From assembly GCF_020164745.1 (NCBI RefSeq), contig NZ_JAIUGV010000012.1:104822-168821 (forward strand): DNA of 64,000 nt, read 5' to 3'. This document shows positions 58,138 through 64,000 of the stretch, in pieces. Below the pieces are notes generated by a model, which saw only the letters and a list, made by a program, of their open reading frames with translations, was not told the origin of the DNA and did no database searches. Positions within the stretch are counted from its first letter, which is position 1, and every line of letters starts with the position of its first letter. The stretch is from Mesorhizobium sp. ES1-4 (GTDB lineage: Bacteria > Pseudomonadota > Alphaproteobacteria > Rhizobiales > Rhizobiaceae). The translations under genes were made by a program, and so were the position numbers.

Positions 58138-59028
58138 CTAGGAGGACGATGCTTGCTTCAACGCGCCGGCGAGCGACTGCCTGAAGGCCCTGCTGGTCAA
58201 GGTTGCGCCCGAAATGATGTCGACATCGGCGCTCTGCGCGCTGATTGCTTCGTCACGCAGCATGGGCAAAGCCTGCCGGTTGATGTTGACCGACGTGCGG
58301 CGGTCATTGGGGTATTTCAGCACTTTCAGCGATGTGAGGCGGCCGCCCTGAATCGAGGCCTGGATCTGGAGGAGTCCATAATAGGCGTCGGTGACAGGGC
58401 CAGCATAGGTGCCGTCGGCAAAGCCGTGGCCGACCTTCTTCATGCCTGAATTCGAGGACAGCTTCATGCCGGCCTTGATGACGCGGACTTTCGCTTGCGG
58501 ATAATCCGGCCTCGGCTGGGGAATGGGGATGTAGATCGCGGGGGTGGCCGGGAACACCGCCGTCAGCGGCGCGGCATCAGCGGCGAGTTCAACCGGTGCC
58601 TGTTTCGCCGGTTGGGCAGGCGCCTCGGAAACCTGCGGCTGGACGGCTTCAGGCGGAGGAGACTTTTCGGCTCCTGTCGGTTTTGCGACGGTCGGCTGCG
58701 TCGAACTGGGCGCGGCGATCGCAGCCGTCGTTTCGATGCTAACCCTGGCCGGAGGGGTCGCCGGAGGCTCCACCTGTCCGATCGCCGCTAAGGGGTGCGT
58801 ACCAGGTGATGCGATGACAGGCGCCGCGATGACAGGGGCCGGGGGCTGCGCCGGTCCGACCGGCTGTTGCGGGCTTTCCTTGGCGGCATTGGCGGGACCC
58901 GCCGTGTCGATGGCGTCAAGGCTTGGGGCGTCGATGCTTGGGGCCTTGCCGGCCTGATCCCAGACATAGGCGCCCGAGGCCGCGACCACGAAAAGCGATA
59001 AGGCAATCTTTTTCATCAGTGTCTGCAT
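58138..59028 (-). CDS. FMN-binding domain protein (RnfG/NqrC-like) with long Pro/Ala linker
   Basis: The 296-residue protein has an N-terminal membrane anchor or signal (MKKIALSLFVVAASGAYVW), a Pro/Ala-rich linker of about 150 residues, and a C-terminal FMN-bind domain (FADGTYAGPVTDAYYGLLQI, then DVDIISGATLTSRAF). The SGAT motif is the probable site of covalent FMN attachment (Thr near residue 276). The linker would let the domain reach across the periplasm. ATG 59028 or 59016 is the start. A direct-repeat operator (site B) is 76 nt upstream. It heads the operon with apbE and the reductase fusion. Confidence 0.9.
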   Translation of the reverse strand: MQTLMKKIALSLFVVAASGAYVWDQAGKAPSIDAPSLDAIDTAGPANAAKESPQQPVGPAQPPAPVIAAPVIASPGTHPLAAIGQVEPPATPPARVSIETTAAIAAPSSTQPTVAKPTGAEKSPPPEAVQPQVSEAPAQPAKQAPVELAADAAPLTAVFPATPAIYIPIPQPRPDYPQAKVRVIKAGMKLSSNSGMKKVGHGFADGTYAGPVTDAYYGLLQIQASIQGGRLTSLKVLKYPNDRRTSVNINRQALPMLRDEAISAQSADVDIISGATLTSRAFRQSLAGALKQASSS

Positions 59029-59095
59029 TTCCGCGTTGAAGCCCGCGAGCGTGAAGCCGCTGCAGGCTGTTTCAAGCGCAATATGCCATGCCGAA

Positions 59096-59113
59096 GCTGA
59101 CAACTGGCTGTCA
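59096..59113 (-). promoter_or_regulatory. Direct-repeat operator, site B
   Basis: On the gene strand it reads TGACAGC-CAGT-TGTCAGC: heptamers 11 bp apart, one base different from site A. It is centred 76 nt upstream of the FMN-binding gene start. Confidence 0.6.
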
Positions 59114-59221
59114 GCGCGCTTCGACCTTAGCGGAAAGCTCCTCGAACTGTCGGGCCGGTGCCGGCAGCGAGCCAGGGTGGCGGATGGATATACCCGTCAC
59201 CAGCCGGGCGGTTCCACAGCT

Positions 59222-61519
59222 CTATTCTTCGACTTCCACCGCCAGGTGACCACTTGCCTGGAGGACTTTTGCCGTAACCGTGTCAGCGGCCCTCGTGAAC
59301 TCCAGGTCGACGCTTTCTCCACCGACGCGCAGCCCACGAAGCTCGATCCGGTTCACGAAGTCAGGAAGGCGCGGCCGCACGATCCGCAGCCTGCGGGAGA
59401 AGGCGTCGGGCTCCAGTCCAAGACACGTGGTCACCAGGAACGGCAGAGCTCCCGCCGCCCAGGCCTGAGGATGGCAGGCGACCGGATAGTGAACGGGCAC
59501 CTGAAAATCCTCCCGTCCAAAGCCCGCAATCGCTTCCGGGAGCCTCTGATGCCGAAAATGCATGGCCGCCTCCGCAATGGCGGTAAGGACCCGCAGTGCC
59601 GCCGTGTCCTCGCCATACTGCCGGCATCCGGCCGCCAGCAAGGCATTGTCGTGCGGCCAAACGGTTCCGAGATGATACCCGACCGGATTGTAGCGCAGTT
59701 CCGCGGTTGAGAGGGTGCGTACGCCCCAGCCGCCGAACATATCGTCCTGCATCAGTCGTGCGACCGATCTCCGGGCCTTGTCCTGGTCCGCGATGCCGGT
59801 CCACAGCGCATGTCCGGGGTTCGAGGACACCACCGCAACTTGATCCCCTCCTTTCTCAAGCGCGAGCACGAAGATGCCAAGATCCTCGCGCCAGTAGTCG
59901 CGGTTGAAGTCGGTCCGCAACGTTTCGGCTTCCTGCCGAAGATGATTTGCGCGATCGATCTCGCCTTCACGCTCGTAAAGATCGGCTATCGCGCGTTTTG
60001 CGGCAAAGACGTAGCCCTGCACCTCGACCAGCGCTATCGGCGGGTCGGCAATGCTGCCGTCGGCCCTGACGATTGCATCGCCCGAATCCTTCCAGCCCTG
60101 GTTCACGAGGCCTTTCTCCGAGGTGCTCTGATACGCCAGATAACCGTTGCCATCCGACGCCGCGGCGATCCAGGCCAACGCGTGCTCCACGGGCTGCCGC
60201 AGTTCCCGGAACAATTCCAGGTCACCTGTCCATGCCGCATACCGGCCCAGCAGCAGGAGGAAGAGCGGGGTCGCGTCTACCGTTCCATAGAAGCGGGCGT
60301 GCGGGATGTCACCCGCCCGGGCCAATTCGCCGACACGGAGTTCGTGGAGGATCTTGCCGGGCTGCTCATCGCGCCAGTCGTCCACGCACTGCCCTTGATA
60401 GCTGGCAAGGAGGCGCAATGTCTGGGCGGCGATACGCGGCTGGAAGGCGAGCATTTCAAGGGCCACGATCAGGCTGTCGCGGCCAAACAAGGCTACGAAC
60501 CACGGCACTCCGGCGGCAAAGTAGTCGTTGTTACCCAGACGCGATCGCAGGATCCCGAGATCGCGCAGCGAGCGCTCGATGATGTTGTTCAGGAGCAGGC
60601 TGTCACTGCTGAACTTAGTGTCTTGGCCCAGCCTTTGCTCCGAGCCATTCGGGAGATTGTCATCGGGCTTTTGGATCGTTGCCATTGATGCCTGAACGGG
60701 ATCTTTTTCCTCGGCATCCTCCGTCAGCTTGATGGCAATCGAAATGGTCTGCGTGTCGTTTGGAGAGACACGGATGCGGAACCGCGCCGCGGTATGAAGT
60801 CTGTCGTGTGGCGGTGGCGAAAAGGCGATCGTTGTCGTTCTTCGCAAACGATCGGCACCGTAATACACGCAACGGAGATCGCCGCTGCGCCAGCCTGGCG
60901 GCTCAGGGCTGCCACGGGTTTCGCGCACCAAACCGCGCACGTTGAATATATCTTCGAAACCAGCGTGAAAGCGCAGGGTGAGCGAGAAGGAATGCGCCTC
61001 GCGCCCAAAATTCCGGAATGAGATGGTCTCCCGCACCTGGGTTTGATCGGCGTCGAGAACCCGCTCCCAGCGGATGCCGAGCTCCTCCTTGGGGATCAGT
61101 TTCCCTTCCTCGGTGTGCAGGTCCGGATTGGTGAGTTCGAAAAGCGCCATGTCGCCTTTGTCCGCGGTCGAGGCCAGCACGAGGGGGGCGACACCATCAA
61201 GCTCCATTTCATAGCCGCCGAGGAAACGGCAATCATGAAAATAAAGTCCAAACCCATGCTCGTCGTTCAGCGGTATCTGCGCATCCGGAGCCACGACATA
61301 GTACAGATTGACGTTCTTTGTGGTAACGGCGTCGGCGATGCTGCGGACGATTGCCGAATGACCTTGGGTGAGGACGCGTCGTTTCCGCTCCCGTTTCGCC
61401 TGCGGGGTCTGTCGCGCCTTTTCCTGACCATGCGACGACCGCGCCGCGTGCTCCGGGAGAGCGGTCTCGCTTTCCTGGCCGCTCTGCCTTGCGCTTTTTC
61501 CGAGCTCTGTTTTGGGCAT
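59222..61519 (-). CDS. Amylo-alpha-1,6-glucosidase/glycogen debranching-type protein
   Basis: The 765-residue protein has a basic, low-complexity N-terminal tail (about 50 residues), a GDE-type N-terminal beta domain (NEHGFGLYFHDCRFLGGYEM), and a C-terminal (alpha/alpha)6 barrel with WFVALFGRDSLIVALEMLAF, GYLAYQSTSEKGLVNQGWKD and GYHLGTVWPHDNALLAAGCR. This matches the bacterial GDE family with a glucosidase-like catalytic domain; the true substrate is unknown. AGGA precedes ATG 61519. No operator is recognised. Repeat A copy 3 lies directly upstream. Confidence 0.85.
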   Translation of the reverse strand: MPKTELGKSARQSGQESETALPEHAARSSHGQEKARQTPQAKRERKRRVLTQGHSAIVRSIADAVTTKNVNLYYVVAPDAQIPLNDEHGFGLYFHDCRFLGGYEMELDGVAPLVLASTADKGDMALFELTNPDLHTEEGKLIPKEELGIRWERVLDADQTQVRETISFRNFGREAHSFSLTLRFHAGFEDIFNVRGLVRETRGSPEPPGWRSGDLRCVYYGADRLRRTTTIAFSPPPHDRLHTAARFRIRVSPNDTQTISIAIKLTEDAEEKDPVQASMATIQKPDDNLPNGSEQRLGQDTKFSSDSLLLNNIIERSLRDLGILRSRLGNNDYFAAGVPWFVALFGRDSLIVALEMLAFQPRIAAQTLRLLASYQGQCVDDWRDEQPGKILHELRVGELARAGDIPHARFYGTVDATPLFLLLLGRYAAWTGDLELFRELRQPVEHALAWIAAASDGNGYLAYQSTSEKGLVNQGWKDSGDAIVRADGSIADPPIALVEVQGYVFAAKRAIADLYEREGEIDRANHLRQEAETLRTDFNRDYWREDLGIFVLALEKGGDQVAVVSSNPGHALWTGIADQDKARRSVARLMQDDMFGGWGVRTLSTAELRYNPVGYHLGTVWPHDNALLAAGCRQYGEDTAALRVLTAIAEAAMHFRHQRLPEAIAGFGREDFQVPVHYPVACHPQAWAAGALPFLVTTCLGLEPDAFSRRLRIVRPRLPDFVNRIELRGLRVGGESVDLEFTRAADTVTAKVLQASGHLAVEVEE

Positions 61520-61532
61520 CGATCCTGTCTCG

Positions 61533-61605
61533 CTAGAGCATGATGCCGGAAAGTGTGAAGCGGTTTTCGGATGAAATCATGCTCTATCCCTTTGATTTAG
61601 AGACG
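61533..61605. repeat. Rhizobiales-type palindromic repeat A, copy 3 (partial)
   Basis: The first 73 bp of repeat A (CTAGAGCATGATGCCGG through GATTTAGAGACG) are present; the second half is missing. It lies 14 nt upstream of the debranching-type gene and could affect its promoter. Confidence 0.8.
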
Positions 61606-62193
61606 CCGCCGTAGGACACAGACTCCACTTAACGCGTATAGGTTCCGCGCCAAGTGTGCCCCTACGATATGCGGAGAATTCCGGATAAGGGGTGGCCAGC
61701 CAAAGGCGCCGGCAGCTGCGGTCTGCCCATGCGCCATTGGTGTGGCGCGGGTTGAAGCATCGTCGAGGCTGGATGGGAAGCTGACAGGATGGATTGGCCC
61801 AGCGGTTACGGACAGGGGAGTAACCGCTGGGCCTGAAGGGAGCGCGCTCCTCCCGCGCAAGCTTTGACGACGTTGCTGGTCGTCAATTACCCGCACCGGC
61901 GCTCCCACCATCCGACGGCTGCCGGCCACGTCGAAATGTCATTCCTGCCCTATGTACCGGGGCCGGCCGGAAATTATTCCCGCCGGAGGTTCATTTTTCC
62001 TGGCGCGCTCACCCGTGAGGCTGAACCGTGAACCTAACCGCCGCAGCGATGCCTGTTGGGATGCGATGAGGGGCGGTCCGGCATCACCCCATGAAATGCC
62101 GGACCGCAAGGAAGTGCTCGCGCGTGCGCACTTCCTCGATCGGTTGCCTCGCAGCCGCGGTTCACCAGCGCAAGCCACGAGCGCAAATCGTGG
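61606..62193. other. Hairpin-rich intergenic region without a convincing gene
   Basis: These 588 bases have no frame with both a good ribosome site and recognisable protein. They hold several perfect inverted repeats: a 14-bp stem at 61796-61809/61820-61833, an 8-bp stem at 61864-61871/61879-61886, a 12-bp stem at 62073-62084/62096-62107, and a 9-bp stem at 62109-62117/62128-62136. They may be terminators, repeats or a structured RNA. Confidence 0.55.
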
Positions 62194-62421
62194 TCAGCTG
62201 GAAACGTGTTTCCGAGCTTGCAAAAGCCATAGCGCACGATGCTTCTGTGACATTCCCTTGATCGCTGACCGGGCGGCCAGGGTGATCTCGTATGCGCCGC
62301 AACCGGGGCACTGGAATTCGGCCTTCCGAGGCGTGACGTCGACTTCAAGCGCATCTCCGGAGCAAACCGGACAAACCGACGGATAGTACCTTTTTCTCAA
62401 GTCAAACGACAAATGATTCAT
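62194..62421 (-). CDS. Small zinc-ribbon hypothetical protein
   Basis: The 75-residue protein has two CxxC pairs (SVCPVCSGD and FQCPGCGAY) typical of a zinc ribbon, with a basic C-terminus. GGGAGG about 8 nt upstream of ATG supports translation. I do not recognise a family. It lies between the hairpin-rich region and the anti-sigma gene, on the same strand as the latter. Confidence 0.65.
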   Translation of the reverse strand: MNHLSFDLRKRYYPSVCPVCSGDALEVDVTPRKAEFQCPGCGAYEITLAARSAIKGMSQKHRALWLLQARKHVSS

Positions 62422-62514
62422 CAGTCGAGCCTCCCGCTTTCCAGCAGACGAAATCGGTCGTGCATCGTCGTCACCCAGACGGGCAAGGAACCGCCGCGGG
62501 GAGACGCGTATCAG

Positions 62515-63300
62515 TCAACCCCTTATCTTGGGCGCGACGTTCCTGCGCGTTGCGACCTCTATTTCCTTCGCTTCCTTCTCAAGCCGGTCGGGCGCGGCTG
62601 AACCCATCAGGGCATAGGCCGTGCCGCCGGACTGCCAGTAGACAGTCGGCACGCGTCCGTCCGTGGCCGTGGTCGGGGGTACGGCGTCCTCGCCGGTCAT
62701 CGGCGCTGCCACCAGCGTGATACGGCCAACGCTCGGCGTATCCGCCGTTACCACCAGGCTCTGCTTTCCGTTCCAGGGCTGGACCTGAACATCTTTCACC
62801 GACCACACCGCCGGCAAGGTAGGCATGCTTATGTCGACAGCGCCAATCAGTCGTTCGATCTTGTCCTGCTTCGGCTCGCTTCCCTTTTCCGGACCGGCAT
62901 TGAGCTGAGCGACGCGCAAAGCGTCCCGCGCGGCGAGAATGAAAGTTTCATCCGCCTTTTGACCGCCCTGGCGAAGCGGCACGGTCAAGGAGTTGGCCGA
63001 CCAACCCAGGAAGACCAGAAAGGCCGCGGCCAATTGCAATTTAAGCGCGGCAAACACCTTTCGGCGTCGAAACACGCCCTCGAGTTGCTTTGCCCTGTCC
63101 AGGCTCGCTCGGGGTGGAAACAGCCGCTGGGGCTGTATATCGCGCAAAGCTTCCATGCGCTGGGCCTGTGCAAACACCTCAGCGGCCAGTTCCGGCTCGC
63201 GGGCGAGGCGGGCCTGTAGGTCTGATCTCTGGGACGGCAACAGTTCGCCGTCAAGGAACCGGTTGATCTCCTCTTCGGAAACGCGGTCACTTGGCAACAT
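62515..63300 (-). CDS. Membrane anti-sigma factor
   Basis: The 261-residue protein has an N-terminal cytoplasmic anti-sigma region (SEEEINRFLDGELLPSQRSD), one membrane helix (LKLQLAAAFLVFLGWSANSL, about residues 86-106), and a periplasmic domain. There is no CHCC zinc motif. ATG 63300 has GGGAGG 5 nt upstream and overlaps the end of the sigma gene, so the two are co-translated. The signal it senses is unknown. Confidence 0.85.
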   Translation of the reverse strand: MLPSDRVSEEEINRFLDGELLPSQRSDLQARLAREPELAAEVFAQAQRMEALRDIQPQRLFPPRASLDRAKQLEGVFRRRKVFAALKLQLAAAFLVFLGWSANSLTVPLRQGGQKADETFILAARDALRVAQLNAGPEKGSEPKQDKIERLIGAVDISMPTLPAVWSVKDVQVQPWNGKQSLVVTADTPSVGRITLVAAPMTGEDAVPPTTATDGRVPTVYWQSGGTAYALMGSAAPDRLEKEAKEIEVATRRNVAPKIRG

Positions 63301-63820
63301 CACGGCCTCCCACTATTTTCAATTGAGCTGGTGCGACGTCGTTCATTTTTTCCATATTGTGTTTCAGGGCGAACCGGGCACGGCTCAGGCGAGACATAAC
63401 AGTTCCCACCGGCACGCCCAGCACGGCTGCGGCATCGGAATAGGTAAAGCCCAGGACGGCGACCAGATGCAGCACTTCGGCCTGTTCGGAAGGTAATTCC
63501 GCCATGGCCTTCCGGACATTGGAAAGCTCGGCGCTGTATTCCTGCGAGGGCATCAGCAATGGGTCGCATTGTTCAGCATAGGCAGCCAGGCGGCGCCGCT
63601 CCGCATCCGCGCGCACGGCACTGGTCAGAAATGTGTTCCGCACGATAGTGACCAGCCAGGGCATGAGTGGGCGCGAGGAATCATAGGTGCGAGCCAGAGC
63701 GAGGGCCCGGGCAAGCGCCTCCTGAACGAGGTCATCGGCGTCCGCGTCGTTTTTCGTGAGCACCCTGCTGTAGCGCCACAGATCCTCCAAGTGCGGAATG
63801 ACGTCGAAGTTCGCCTTCAT
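63287..63820 (-). CDS. ECF-family RNA polymerase sigma factor
   Basis: The 177-residue protein has sigma region 2 (DLWRYSRVLTKNDADADDLVQEALARAL, SRPLMPWLVTIVRNTFL) and region 4 (ELPSEQAEVLHLVAVLGFTY, SDAAAVLGVPVGTVMSRLSR). It is paired with the anti-sigma factor that overlaps its end. The group resembles ECF15/16-like sigma-anti-sigma pairs, but I cannot place it firmly. The target promoters are unknown. Confidence 0.92.
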   Translation of the reverse strand: MKANFDVIPHLEDLWRYSRVLTKNDADADDLVQEALARALALARTYDSSRPLMPWLVTIVRNTFLTSAVRADAERRRLAAYAEQCDPLLMPSQEYSAELSNVRKAMAELPSEQAEVLHLVAVLGFTYSDAAAVLGVPVGTVMSRLSRARFALKHNMEKMNDVAPAQLKIVGGRDVAK

Positions 63821-63938
63821 GGCCCGTATACTGACCGTGTGCCTAAACTATTCCAAGCGACGGCTCGCAATTCGCCGACCGACGCGGTCTATGGATGTGT
63901 CCGGTTCCTGCTCCCCGGCTCGTGGGCAGGGCTATCGC

Positions 63939-64000
63939 ATATGAGTGATTGCCTGGATGAGGTAGTCGTCATTCCAAGCGCATTTCTTGATGCGGTGGCT
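63939..64000 (+). CDS. Possible 5' end of a gene running off the window
   Basis: ATG 63939, about 9 nt after AGGG, opens a frame MSDCLDEVVVIPSAFLDAVA that stays open to the edge. Only 20 codons are visible, so it may be chance. Confidence 0.3.

Noticed and set aside
61952..62386. 144-codon plus frame over the hairpin region
   Set aside because: It overlaps the zinc-ribbon gene antisense and lacks a ribosome site; Arg/Ser/Ala-rich composition suggests chance.
1..64000. CRISPR arrays, tRNA or rRNA genes, complete insertion sequences
   Set aside because: No regularly spaced repeat-spacer units, cloverleaf-like tRNA sequences, rRNA stretches or transposase genes were recognised by reading; a dedicated search was not possible here.

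Overview
The window looks like chromosome or chromid DNA of a rhizobial alphaproteobacterium, probably Phyllobacteriaceae and Mesorhizobium-like. The reasons are the high GC content, the fixLJ/fixK/fnrN/fixGHIS/ccoNOQP set, the ALA-synthase type hemA, nnrR-controlled nirK, and palindromic intergenic repeats of a kind I recognise from Rhizobiales. The genus is inferred from gene style only. No rRNA, tRNA, CRISPR array or complete insertion sequence was seen.

Layout. 1-3255: end of an RND efflux operon. 3664-7289: phosphoketolase and acetate kinase. 7324-10392: GNAT protein, FixK-like regulator, a universal stress protein (USP), and a small membrane peptide coupled to a cytochrome c. 10493-15114: arginine deiminase pathway, transcribed arcD-arcA-arcB-arcC. 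15350-18963: BON protein, alcohol dehydrogenase remnant, cytochrome b561/PepSY pair, cupredoxin and thioredoxin 2. 18988-25327: heavy-metal ATPase, ADP-forming acyl-CoA synthetase/GNAT fusion, and an APH/P-loop kinase fusion. 25377-28898: small stress proteins and hemA, flanked by two decayed USP fragments. 28895-34745: FixJ, FixL, USP and an Mg-type ATPase. 34946-43752: CBS/BON protein, fixGHIS and ccoNOQP. 43959-47250: hemerythrin-like protein, FnrN, HemN and an ion channel. 47467-52491: denitrification group (globin, NirV, NirK, pseudoazurin, NnrR and two small DUF proteins). 52848-59028: a second cytochrome b561/PepSY pair with a two-component system, then a flavin-based electron-transfer module (NqrB-like/reductase fusion, ApbE, FMN-binding protein). 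59222-63820: glycogen debranching-type enzyme, a hairpin-rich intergenic region, a zinc-ribbon protein and an ECF sigma/anti-sigma pair.

How it works together. Most of 3.4-52 kb reads as one low-oxygen island. I find about twenty FNR/FixK/NnrR-type 14-mers (TTGAY-N4-RTCAA, TTGCG-N4-CGCAA and hybrids) upstream of genes, and the window encodes three matching Crp/Fnr regulators: FixK-like without the cysteine cluster, FnrN with it, and NnrR. The targets cover high-affinity respiration (cbb3 oxidase and its assembly), haem supply, nitrite reduction, and substrate-level ATP generation (phosphoketolase/acetate kinase, arginine deiminase pathway, ADP-forming acyl-CoA synthetase), plus stress proteins. 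For most targets the box predicts a leader of 13-44 nt. For three (the 71-aa protein, hemN and the ion channel) the predicted class II start site falls on or one base before the start codon, and no Shine-Dalgarno is visible, which suggests leaderless mRNAs.

The most novel-looking part is at 52.6-59.1 kb. An OmpR-type two-component system sits in an operon with a PepSY protein, next to cytochrome b561, followed by a membrane flavin electron-transfer module. An 11-bp-spaced direct repeat (TGWCAGS-N4-TGWCAGS) occurs upstream of cytochrome b561 no. 2, upstream of the FMN-binding gene, and 35 kb away upstream of the other PepSY/b561 pair. This suggests one dispersed regulon for transmembrane electron transfer.
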